The position numbers and the translations under genes were made by a program. This document shows positions 44,464 through 52,489 of a stretch of DNA of 64,000 nt, piece by piece. The DNA is from Ignavibacteria bacterium (GTDB taxonomy: Bacteria; Bacteroidota; Ignavibacteria; Ignavibacteriales; Ignavibacteriaceae). The notes beneath the pieces are model-generated. The model was not told where the DNA came from and did no database searches. It was given only the letters and a program-made list of their open reading frames with translations. The stretch lies in NCBI GenBank assembly GCA_017302895.1, contig JAFLBV010000002.1:372001-436000 (forward strand), in the 5' to 3' direction. Position 1 is the stretch's first letter. Each line of letters starts with the position of its first letter.

Positions 44464-45518
44464 ATTTCAAACCTCTGCTGGTCTTGTTCTTGTTTTGTGC
44501 CATGCACCTTGCGGGTGTTTCACAATCTGTGGAAAAAATCAAAAAGGACTCTGCCGGACACACGATTTTACCGGTCAAAGACAGCGTTTTAAGAATTGAT
44601 ACGATAGTTCGAATCGACAGCGTGTACATTTTTGACACAGTAAGAATTACCGATCAGAAAACCGCCAGAGACAGCAACTTTTTCCCGACATCTTTTATCA
44701 TCGTGGATTCATCATCTAACAAGCTCCCCTCTCTCGATGATATGGTGAACTCAATAAATTTCGTAAAACAGTTGGGGATCTTCAAACTCGTTCTGATTCT
44801 CTTCATTATTGCGATCGCATCAGGTTTGACTTTTGCATTCAGGATTCTCTCAAAATATCTTTCGTTCAAGGGAGAAAAGTTTGGTAGAATTCTGAAAGTC
44901 ATCTCTGTGGCAAGAACATTTGTTTGGATTGTGACATTTTATTTGATTCTTAAGCTGGTTTTTGTCCAGACTCAATTCCTTCTCCTTCTCTTTATTCTCA
45001 TATCACTCGTTCTTTTGGGGATTGCAGCACTGCCACTACTCGGCAATTTGCTGGGGAGGCTTTTTATCCTCTCAGGAAACATGTTCAATCATAATGACTA
45101 CATAAAAGCCGGACTGCATAGAGGATTCGTTCAGGAAATCGGATTAAAACATGTAACCATTCTGAGTGATGAAGGATCAGCCATTTTTATTCCTAATTCA
45201 TACTTTATCAACAACCCTTTTGAAAATGTAAGCAGAGGTAAAAAGGAAGAGCAGATCTCGCTTGATTTTGACTTCCCGTCTAAGTATGATCCTGAAAGAG
45301 TGCTCGGAATCCTGAAGGAAGCGGCGATATCAAATCCTTATTTGTACATCAATAAAGAGCCGGAAGTTTTTATTAAACAGGTCGATTTTATTAATGACCG
45401 TTATACAATAAAAGTGAATCTTTATTTGTACGATTCAAACTATATTGACGAATTATATGACTCTATTAATAAATCGGTTTTAGCTAAATTGACCACCGAT
45501 CAATCTGAGAATAAATGA
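44457..45518 (+). CDS. MscS-like mechanosensitive channel
   Basis: A 353-residue protein with a signal peptide (LLVLFLFCAMHLAGVSQS), a short extracytoplasmic segment with the repeated pattern RIDT-RIDS-FDTV, then three membrane helices (about 105-200) and an MscS beta domain with GLHRGFVQEIGLKHVTI, DEGSAIFIPNSYFINNP and a C-terminal alpha/beta domain. The channel would release ions on hypo-osmotic stress. The ATG overlaps the giant antiporter gene by 7 nt and its end overlaps trkH by 4 nt. Confidence 0.85.
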   Translation: MVNFKPLLVLFLFCAMHLAGVSQSVEKIKKDSAGHTILPVKDSVLRIDTIVRIDSVYIFDTVRITDQKTARDSNFFPTSFIIVDSSSNKLPSLDDMVNSINFVKQLGIFKLVLILFIIAIASGLTFAFRILSKYLSFKGEKFGRILKVISVARTFVWIVTFYLILKLVFVQTQFLLLLFILISLVLLGIAALPLLGNLLGRLFILSGNMFNHNDYIKAGLHRGFVQEIGLKHVTILSDEGSAIFIPNSYFINNPFENVSRGKKEEQISLDFDFPSKYDPERVLGILKEAAISNPYLYINKEPEVFIKQVDFINDRYTIKVNLYLYDSNYIDELYDSINKSVLAKLTTDQSENK

Positions 45519-47299
45519 AGAACGAACCAATCAGGCAAAGTACCCAGGCTAAAATTCTTAGAGCCCTGAGAATAATTCTTATTTTTTCTGCAACAGCCGG
45601 ATTTGCGACTATAATCCTCGAGCATGGTTTCCAAATAAATTTTGTTGAGGAAGCGTTAATCAATCTTCTCTCCGTGGCTGTCGTTGGAATCTTCATGATT
45701 TATCAACTGACTAACATCACTTTTGCCGAAAATAAAGGTCAGTTTCTTCGGGCACATCTTTTTGAGTTCCTCATAATTTTCTTCATCATCATAGAGGGGA
45801 TACTGACTTTATCCGGGGTTAGTATTATACAAAATATTGGCACGACATTTAACATTAAGAATATCACTTTTCTTTATGTCGTTCTGGCACAGGCATACAT
45901 TGTAATTGGTATTATTCTCGGAGCAATCAGGTACAATAAAAAGATCCTGGAATCGAAAATACACCCCGCCAGACTCTTTATGCTTAGTTTTGCGGTCACC
46001 ATTCTCATTGGTGCCCTGCTACTGATGTTACCTGCCGCAAGCAATATTCCCGGCGGTTTAAGATTCATTGATGCTTTGTTCACCTCAACAAGCGCTGTTT
46101 GCGTTACCGGATTGACCGTCGTTGACACCGCCATAGATTTTACGAGATTCGGTCAAATAGTGGTCATGTTACTCTTCCAGATAGGTGGACTTGGGTTGAT
46201 GACTTTTACTACTTTTTTCGCAATCTTTCTTTCGGGCGGACTTGGGATCAAGGAAAAATTCATTCTCCGTGAGATGATGCATGAAGATAATATCGGGGCA
46301 ATCGGCAAGGTGCTTTCAAGTCTTATCATTCTTACCTTCACCCTCGAGGGAGTAGGTGCTATGGTTATTTTCTTTTCAATAAAGGATTTTTATCCCGGAA
46401 ATGTTGAAGAAGCGGTATTCAGCAGCATTTTTCACGGTATTTCAGCCTTTTGTAATGCCGGATTTTCGATTTATTCGATGAATCTGGCCGATCCGATGAT
46501 AAAGAACAATTATATCTTCAACACTACAATATCCCTTTTGATCATCTTTGGAGGTTTGGGCTTCACAGCGATTCTAGGAATGCCTAGGTATATCAAAGTC
46601 AATACAAAACCATTGTTCGCAAAATTGAACATGCCTCTGCAGGTTAAAATAGTGTTTCTCACAACGGCTGTGCTGATCGTTGGCGGTACTCTAACAACCT
46701 ATCTTCTGGAAATCAATTCATCGCTGAAGGGATTATCAACTGGTGATGCATTATTCCATTCCTATTTCCAGGCTGTATCGGCCAGAACAGCCGGGTTCAA
46801 CACAATCGACATCTCCGCCTTTACTGACCCGACTACATTCTTCTATTGTTTCCTGATGTTTATCGGTGCCTCTCCCGGTGGTACAGGCGGAGGAATAAAG
46901 ACGACTACATTTACAGTTGTTTTTCTTTCTATTCTGATGTACAGAAACAGTACCAGGGATTTGAGAATAAACAAGAGAACCATCCCAACTGATGTAATAA
47001 ATCTGGCTTTTATGATCTTTTGGCTCTCAGTTTTGTATATACTTCTCGGGGTGTTTATTATGAGTATTTCAGAACCGGGAAAGAAATTTATCGATCTGAT
47101 GTTCGAAGCATTTAGTGCGGCTGGAACGGTGGGATTGTCGAAAGGGGTATCCCCAAACCTCTCGGATGTCGGTAAATTGGTTGACATTCTGTTGATGTAC
47201 ATCGGCAGGATCGGTCCACTGACAATAATTTTTAGTTTTATTGGTGAGAGGGACAGCAGCCGGTACTCTTACCCAAAAGACAACATTTCAATGTTATAA
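45515..47299 (+). CDS. trkH: TrkH/KtrB-family potassium transporter
   Basis: A K+ uptake subunit of 594 residues. The four pore loops are recognised by TSTSAVCVTGLTVVD, SIFHGISAFCNAGFS, AVSARTAGFNTIDIS and FEAFSAAGTVGLSKG, each with the central Gly of the selectivity filter. GGTGGGIKTTTF forms the conserved segment after the third loop. Two or three extra hydrophobic segments at the N-terminus (about 15-130) precede the core, making it longer than KtrB. It works with the RCK protein TrkA encoded 15 nt downstream. Confidence 0.93.
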   Translation: MKNEPIRQSTQAKILRALRIILIFSATAGFATIILEHGFQINFVEEALINLLSVAVVGIFMIYQLTNITFAENKGQFLRAHLFEFLIIFFIIIEGILTLSGVSIIQNIGTTFNIKNITFLYVVLAQAYIVIGIILGAIRYNKKILESKIHPARLFMLSFAVTILIGALLLMLPAASNIPGGLRFIDALFTSTSAVCVTGLTVVDTAIDFTRFGQIVVMLLFQIGGLGLMTFTTFFAIFLSGGLGIKEKFILREMMHEDNIGAIGKVLSSLIILTFTLEGVGAMVIFFSIKDFYPGNVEEAVFSSIFHGISAFCNAGFSIYSMNLADPMIKNNYIFNTTISLLIIFGGLGFTAILGMPRYIKVNTKPLFAKLNMPLQVKIVFLTTAVLIVGGTLTTYLLEINSSLKGLSTGDALFHSYFQAVSARTAGFNTIDISAFTDPTTFFYCFLMFIGASPGGTGGGIKTTTFTVVFLSILMYRNSTRDLRINKRTIPTDVINLAFMIFWLSVLYILLGVFIMSISEPGKKFIDLMFEAFSAAGTVGLSKGVSPNLSDVGKLVDILLMYIGRIGPLTIIFSFIGERDSSRYSYPKDNISML

Positions 47300-47314
47300 T
47301 ATTGAGGTTTTAAT

Positions 47315-48004
47315 TTGAAAAAGAAATATGTAATTATCGGACTCGGTGATCTAGGAAGAAGCATCGCCAAATCACTGGGTAAATCCGGTTCGGAAGTGCT
47401 TGCCATTGATGTCGATGAAGATGCAGTAAACGACATCAAAGATCTTGTGGATACCGCTGTACGAGCTGATTCAACCGACGAAAAGGCTCTTACAATGCTT
47501 GGTATAGATAGTACAGTTGATGCTGCTATTGTCGCCATTGGTCCCGATAAATTTGAGACAACGATCCTTACATCGGTTTTGCTTCTTGAGAAGAAGGTTA
47601 AAAAGGTTGTCGCCCGAGCATCTTCAGAATTACAGGAGAATATTTTAAAGAAACTGGGTGTTCATCAGGTATTGATCCCCGAAGTCCAGGTCGCAAGACA
47701 GATTATCAGTCTTGTCACAAGTCAGGATGTGTTGGACACCATCACACTTGGCGAGGACTACAATATCGTTCATCTGAAAAATCCCAGGGCTTTCATCGGA
47801 AAAAGTCTTCAGGAACTTGACCTCCGGATTCGATATAATGTCAACCTTATCACCATCAAACGAATGTCAAAGAGTTATAAAGGGAGTGCCCAGGAACCTC
47901 ATGTTGAAATTTATGGTGTGCCGACTGCATCCACTATACTCGAGGAAAACGATGTGCTAATTGTCTTTGGACGAGATAAAGACATTAAAAAAATAGTGGA
48001 ATAA
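47315..48004 (+). CDS. trkA: TrkA/KtrA-family potassium uptake regulator (RCK)
   Basis: A cytoplasmic RCK protein of 229 residues, the size of KtrA rather than the doubled TrkA. The N-terminal Rossmann fold binds nucleotide (IIGLGDLGRSIAKSLGKSG, LAIDVDEDAV, DSTDEKAL, AIVAIGPD), and an RCK_C domain follows (about 140-229). It gates the TrkH channel in response to ATP/ADP or NAD(H). The start is TTG at 47315 with GAGG upstream. Its TAA overlaps the ATG of the dehydratase by one base (TAATG). Confidence 0.93.
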   Translation: MKKKYVIIGLGDLGRSIAKSLGKSGSEVLAIDVDEDAVNDIKDLVDTAVRADSTDEKALTMLGIDSTVDAAIVAIGPDKFETTILTSVLLLEKKVKKVVARASSELQENILKKLGVHQVLIPEVQVARQIISLVTSQDVLDTITLGEDYNIVHLKNPRAFIGKSLQELDLRIRYNVNLITIKRMSKSYKGSAQEPHVEIYGVPTASTILEENDVLIVFGRDKDIKKIVE

Positions 48005-48957
48005 TGGACATGTTCCCTTCAGCCAAAGAAGTTTGCGATGCACACCAGAGGATAAATCTGTATGTGCATAAAACTCCTGTTTTAACTTCGAGAAGCATTG
48101 ATGAGCTCGCAGGAGCCTCGCTTTTTTTCAAATGTGAAAATATGCAACGAGGTGGTGCATTCAAAGCAAGAGGTGCATTTAATGCCTCTTTGCAGTTATC
48201 AACTGAAGAACTGGCAAAAGGCGTTGCCACACACTCTTCCGGAAATCACGCCACCGCTCTTAGTCTTGCCGCCCGTACATTGGGCATTCCGGCTTATATC
48301 GTCATGCCATCCAACTCAAAACGGATTAAGATTGCTTCGGTTGAAGCTTTTGGTGGAAAGATTACTTTTTGTGAACCCACACTCCAGGCAAGAGAATCGA
48401 CTCTGGAAGAGATAGTTCAAAAAACAGGTGCTGTTTTCATACCACCCTATGATGACTACCGGATTATTGCCGGACAGGCAACGGCAGCAAAGGAATTGAT
48501 CGAAGAGACGGATAATCTCGATGCCATTATTGCACCGGTTGGAGGTGGCGGTCTGCTTTCAGGCACTGCCCTTTCAGTAAAATATTTCGCCGAAGGATGT
48601 GTTGCTTATGCCGCTGAACCGGCGGGGGCTGATGATGCGTGGAGGTCACTTAAAGCAGGTAAAATTATTCCTTCCATCAACCCTGTCACGATATCTGACG
48701 GGCTGCTGACATCCCTCGGGACACGCAATTTTCCAATAATACAGGAGCTCGTTTCAGAGATAATTCGAGTCGAGGAGAGTGAAATCATATCTGCGATGCG
48801 TCTCCTTTGGGAACGATTGAAAATTGTAGTAGAACCAAGTTCTGCAACAGTCTTAGCCGCTGTATTGAAATCGAGGGAGCTATTCGAAGGTAAAAGAACA
48901 GGTTTGATACTCTCAGGAGGAAATGTCGATCTCTCCGAGATGAAGAATTATTTTTAG
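48004..48957 (+). CDS. PLP-dependent threonine/serine dehydratase or racemase-like protein
   Basis: A fold-type II PLP enzyme of 317 residues. The Schiff-base lysine is K54 in GGAFKARGA; SSGNHATALSLAAR binds the substrate carboxylate; PVGGGGLLSG is the phosphate-binding glycine loop. There is no ACT domain, so it is a catabolic-type threonine dehydratase, serine/hydroxyaspartate dehydratase or serine racemase; sequence alone does not separate them. It is translationally coupled to trkA, an odd partner for potassium uptake unless the transcript simply runs through. Confidence 0.87.
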   Translation: MDMFPSAKEVCDAHQRINLYVHKTPVLTSRSIDELAGASLFFKCENMQRGGAFKARGAFNASLQLSTEELAKGVATHSSGNHATALSLAARTLGIPAYIVMPSNSKRIKIASVEAFGGKITFCEPTLQARESTLEEIVQKTGAVFIPPYDDYRIIAGQATAAKELIEETDNLDAIIAPVGGGGLLSGTALSVKYFAEGCVAYAAEPAGADDAWRSLKAGKIIPSINPVTISDGLLTSLGTRNFPIIQELVSEIIRVEESEIISAMRLLWERLKIVVEPSSATVLAAVLKSRELFEGKRTGLILSGGNVDLSEMKNYF

Positions 48958-49035
48958 CCTCTCCCTCATAAAAGTTAAGAATTGCAAACTCACCCCAGGC
49001 ACTAAATCCCGGCACCCGACACCATGCGATCTAAT

Positions 49036-49056
49036 TCATAACTCATAACTCATAAC
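49036..49056. repeat. Short tandem repeat TCATAAC x3
   Basis: Three exact copies of a 7-bp unit lie upstream of tRNA-Leu in the 160-bp gap after the dehydratase gene. No function is suggested. Confidence 0.7.
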
Positions 49057-49119
49057 TGAAACCTCCCTCTCTTCTTTTTTCTTTCTTTCAATTTTGTTAT
49101 ATTTGCAGGCTACATTATT

Positions 49120-49201
49120 GCGAAAGTGGCGAAATTGGCAGACGCGCTAGACTTAGGATCTAGTGGAGAGATCCGTGGGGGTTCGAGTCCCCCTTTTCGC
49201 A
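49120..49201 (+). tRNA. tRNA-Leu (TAG)
   Basis: GCGAAAG pairs with TTTTCGC; the D-loop has the long AAATTGGCAGACGC form, the anticodon stem CTAGA/TCTAG encloses loop CTTAGGA (anticodon TAG), and a class II variable arm (TGGAGAGATCCGT) is present. The discriminator is A and the CCA end is not encoded. It lies 27 nt before the trigger factor start. Confidence 0.95.
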
Positions 49202-49228
49202 CTTCAAATCTTTAAACCAGAGGTTAGA

Positions 49229-50584
49229 TTGGAAAGGAAAATAAATCAGTTATCAACAGCTGAACATCAATTAGAAGTAACATTAAGCCCTGAAGAAGCC
49301 TCACCACTTATTCAATCAGAAGTCGCAAAAAAAATTACCACTATTCAAATCCCCGGTTTTAGAAAAGGCAAAGCCCCTCGACATGTGATTAAAAATATGT
49401 ATGGTGATTCTCTTGAATACGATGCCGCTGACAAAGTGGCAAACAAGATATTCTGGGACTCGGTAAAAGAGATGGAATTGAAACCACTTAACACGCCGGG
49501 TCTGGTTGACCTCAATTTTAAACCGGGAGAGTCTCTCTCCTTCAAGATAAATTATGAAATCTTCCCTGAGGTTGATATCCTTAATTATCGCGGAAATGAC
49601 ATAGAAATTCCCCTCTACGAAGTAACTGAATCACTCGTTGAGGAAGAACTTAAAAATCTGCTCAATTCGAATGCTGAATTTGAAAGTGTGGATAAAGTTG
49701 AGGATCCTGCGAATACACTTATCGACATCGATTTCTACAATACCACTACTTCACAGGAAGTTGGAACACCAAAAGCAATTGAGATCGATTATCCCCTTTT
49801 AAGCGATTCATTCAAGTCGTCAGTAGGAAATCTTAAGGCCGGTGATTTTATCAAACCTGCTGATTTTTACTCTGATCAAAAAATGATCGATGCTTACGAG
49901 AAATCCTCATATATTTTTATCGTAAAAGGTTTCAGAACAAAGAAACTCCCTGAACTTACAGATGAATTTGTACAAACTATCTCAAAAGAGTACAAAACTG
50001 TCGATGAACTGAAAGAAGGTATTGCAGCCTACTATAAAGGCTACTATGAGGATATGACGAATAAAATCTATAATTCTCAGCTTGAAAAGAAAATTCTCGA
50101 TGCCAACGATTTAAAAATTCCGTCAACTTTTACTGAACGCGTACTTGAATATTTTGTGAAAGAGGAGACTGAAAAAGCAAAGAAGGAGAAAAAACCACTC
50201 CCCAAAGCTGAAGACCTCCGTACAGCTTATTTGCCGTATGCTCAAAAAGAAGCTAAATGGCAGGTAATTCGTGAAAATATCATCCGTCAGGAAAACCTCA
50301 CAGTTACAGATGAATATATCGATGAACTTGTGAAACAGGAAGTTGAAAAATACAATATTGGTGAAGATATACTCAGGGATTATTTCCGGGGTGACTCAAT
50401 AAAAAATCAATTGTTGTATGGACTTCTTGACAAGTTCCTTGCCGCTGAAAACCCGCGGAAGTCTATCGATCCTGAGGAATATCGTGAAAAGTATGTCAAA
50501 AAACATGATCACGATCATCATGACCACAATCACGATCATGACCACGATCACGATCATGACCACGATCATGAACATCATCATTAA
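49229..50584 (+). CDS. tig: Trigger factor with His/Asp-rich C-terminal tail
   Basis: Ribosome-associated chaperone of 451 residues. The N-terminal ribosome-binding domain contains the GFRKGKAP loop of the family (PGFRKGKAPRHVIKNMYG). The PPIase-like middle domain (about 150-235) is degenerate compared with E. coli, and the C-terminal substrate-binding helices follow. The last 26 or so residues are almost only His and Asp, alternating, with about 15 histidines, probably a metal-binding tail. Although the open frame extends into the tRNA, the start is TTG at 49229 with AGAGG upstream: the protein then begins MERKINQLSTAEHQLEV, as trigger factors do. Confidence 0.92.
   Translation: MERKINQLSTAEHQLEVTLSPEEASPLIQSEVAKKITTIQIPGFRKGKAPRHVIKNMYGDSLEYDAADKVANKIFWDSVKEMELKPLNTPGLVDLNFKPGESLSFKINYEIFPEVDILNYRGNDIEIPLYEVTESLVEEELKNLLNSNAEFESVDKVEDPANTLIDIDFYNTTTSQEVGTPKAIEIDYPLLSDSFKSSVGNLKAGDFIKPADFYSDQKMIDAYEKSSYIFIVKGFRTKKLPELTDEFVQTISKEYKTVDELKEGIAAYYKGYYEDMTNKIYNSQLEKKILDANDLKIPSTFTERVLEYFVKEETEKAKKEKKPLPKAEDLRTAYLPYAQKEAKWQVIRENIIRQENLTVTDEYIDELVKQEVEKYNIGEDILRDYFRGDSIKNQLLYGLLDKFLAAENPRKSIDPEEYREKYVKKHDHDHHDHNHDHDHDHDHDHDHEHHH
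50508..50580 (+). repeat. Low-complexity CAY/GAY repeat encoding the trigger factor tail
   Basis: A run of about 26 codons alternating His and Asp, with internally repeated GATCATGACCAC words. It is prone to length variation by slippage in units that keep the frame. Confidence 0.75.
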
Positions 50585-50653
50585 TTGAAACCAAAAAAAT
50601 TAACTGTTTGTTTTTAATTTAGATATGTTAACAAAATTTAGTGAAAGTTAATT

Positions 50654-51265
50654 ATGAGTAATAAAATAGAAATTTTCAACCAGTTGGTTCCCTATGTCAT
50701 CGAGCAGACAGGCAGAGGCGAAAGAGGTATGGATATCTATTCCAGATTGCTTAGAGAGAGAATTATTTTTCTCGGTACTGCAATTGATGATCATGTAGCC
50801 TCTCTTACAATCGCACAACTAATCTTCCTCGAGGCTGAAGATTCCTCTAAAGATATCTATTTATACATAAACTCGCCCGGTGGAAGTGTTTCCGCTGGTT
50901 TGGCAATTTATGATACCATGCGGTTCATCAAACCGGATGTCTCTACGATCTGTGTCGGACTGGCTGCCAGTATGGGAGCGGTTTTACTTGCAGGTGGTGC
51001 AGACGGGAAACGGTCAGCACTCCCCAACTCTAAGATCATGATACATCAACCCTGGGTTGGCGGAATCTCTGGTCAGGCATCCGATATCGAGATTCAGGCT
51101 AAAGAGATGATGAAGACAAGAGATACTCTCTACAAGATACTCTCTGACCACACAGGAAAAACGATTGCACAGATCACAAAAGACTGCGACAGAGATTATT
51201 TCATGACATCGGAAGAAGCAGTTGAGTATAAACTTATAGATAAAATTCTCGACAAAAGAAAATAA
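50654..51265 (+). CDS. clpP: ATP-dependent Clp protease proteolytic subunit
   Basis: Serine protease of 203 residues forming the heptameric Clp core. The catalytic triad is visible as Ser106 ([12 protein letters not shown]), His131 ([11 protein letters not shown]) and a downstream Asp in [31 protein letters not shown] is the conserved handle region. It follows tig by 69 nt, the usual gene order; clpX, which often follows, is not there. A terminator comes next. Confidence 0.95.
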   Translation: MSNKIEIFNQLVPYVIEQTGRGERGMDIYSRLLRERIIFLGTAIDDHVASLTIAQLIFLEAEDSSKDIYLYINSPGGSVSAGLAIYDTMRFIKPDVSTICVGLAASMGAVLLAGGADGKRSALPNSKIMIHQPWVGGISGQASDIEIQAKEMMKTRDTLYKILSDHTGKTIAQITKDCDRDYFMTSEEAVEYKLIDKILDKRK

Positions 51266-51288
51266 TTTCTTTTCGCGTTCAAATTTTG

Positions 51289-51317
51289 AAGCTGCCCCAA
51301 TGGGCAGCTTTTTTTTT
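51289..51317 (+). terminator. Intrinsic terminator after clpP
   Basis: AAGCTGCCC and GGGCAGCTT with a CAAT loop give a 9-bp stem, followed by a T-run of nine. Confidence 0.92.
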
Positions 51318-51383
51318 GAATACGGCTATAAGTGTTACAACACTCAATATGAACCATTCTTTTCCCTGCAATGTTAGTATGGT

Positions 51384-52481
51384 ATGAACGGATTTAGATT
51401 TACAAAGTACATTCCCCCATCGATTGATGATGCACGATTTGAAAATCTTCTGAAGATTTTCCTCCAGCTTCTTACGATGACCTCAGGCGATGTCAGCGAG
51501 GCTCTCAACTGGATGAATCAACTCGACAGACGATACAAATTATCTTCTGATTCCTATGGTATGGGTGATTTTATTTCAGATTTGAAATCGAAAGGATTTT
51601 TAAAGGAAGACCCTGTTACAGGCAATTATACCCCCTCGGCAAAATCAGAAAAGACCATCCGGAAACAATCTTTGGAAGAAATTTTTGGAAAATTGAAAAG
51701 AGGAAATGTGGGTAACCACAGAACTCCCTTCAACGGACCGGGTGATGAACTGACCTCTGACAGAAGAGAATTTCAGTTTGGTGATACTCTTGACCAGGTC
51801 GATGTGACCGATTCTATTAAAAATGCTCAAATCAATCACGGACTCGATGATTTCAGACTAACAGAGAACGATCTCGAAATTCAGGAAAAGGATTTCAAAG
51901 CAGCCACTTCCACTGTCCTCATGATTGATATTTCCCATTCAATGATTCTGTACGGTGAAGATCGTATCACGCCTGCAAAGAAGGTGGCGATGGCGCTAGC
52001 AGAACTGATTACCATTAAATACCCGAAAGACACCCTGGATATTATTGTCTTCGGAAATGACGCCAGACCGGTATCCGTCAAAGACCTCCCCTGGCTTCAG
52101 GTAGGACCATATCATACAAATACAGTGGCAGGACTTCAACTTGCTATGGAGATTCTAAAAAGGAGAAAAACTTCCAACAAGCAGATATTCATGATAACAG
52201 ACGGAAAACCAACCTGCCTGAAGATTGGTATCAAATATTATAAAAACAGCTTTGGTCTCGACAGAAAAATTGTGAACAAAACTATGGACCAGGCCGCAAT
52301 CGCTAAAAAGCGAGGTATACCAATTACTACTTTTATGATCGCCTCAGACCCCTATCTACAGCGATTTGTGAGAGAGTTTACTGAAGTCAATCAGGGAAGG
52401 GCTTTTTACAGCGATTTGAATGGGCTGGGTCAGTTCGTATTTGAAGATTTCATTCGAAACAGAAGAAAAAATTTACGGTAA
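51384..52481 (+). CDS. VWA domain protein paired with a MoxR-type ATPase
   Basis: A cytoplasmic protein of 365 residues without signal peptide. The N-terminal 160 residues are mostly helical. A VWA domain follows (about 175-360) with the MIDAS motif MIDISHSM near residue 182 and a later FMITDGKPT. It ends 8 nt before the AAA gene, and pairs of VWA protein and MoxR AAA+ ATPase generally form a chaperone-like unit for metal insertion or complex remodelling. The target here is unknown. Confidence 0.87.
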   Translation: MNGFRFTKYIPPSIDDARFENLLKIFLQLLTMTSGDVSEALNWMNQLDRRYKLSSDSYGMGDFISDLKSKGFLKEDPVTGNYTPSAKSEKTIRKQSLEEIFGKLKRGNVGNHRTPFNGPGDELTSDRREFQFGDTLDQVDVTDSIKNAQINHGLDDFRLTENDLEIQEKDFKAATSTVLMIDISHSMILYGEDRITPAKKVAMALAELITIKYPKDTLDIIVFGNDARPVSVKDLPWLQVGPYHTNTVAGLQLAMEILKRRKTSNKQIFMITDGKPTCLKIGIKYYKNSFGLDRKIVNKTMDQAAIAKKRGIPITTFMIASDPYLQRFVREFTEVNQGRAFYSDLNGLGQFVFEDFIRNRRKNLR

Positions 52482-52489
52482 AGGACTTT

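Noticed and set aside
49163-49228. Extended N-terminus of trigger factor
   Set aside because: The upstream part is inside tRNA-Leu, and trigger factor homology begins at the TTG at 49229 with its own ribosome-binding site.
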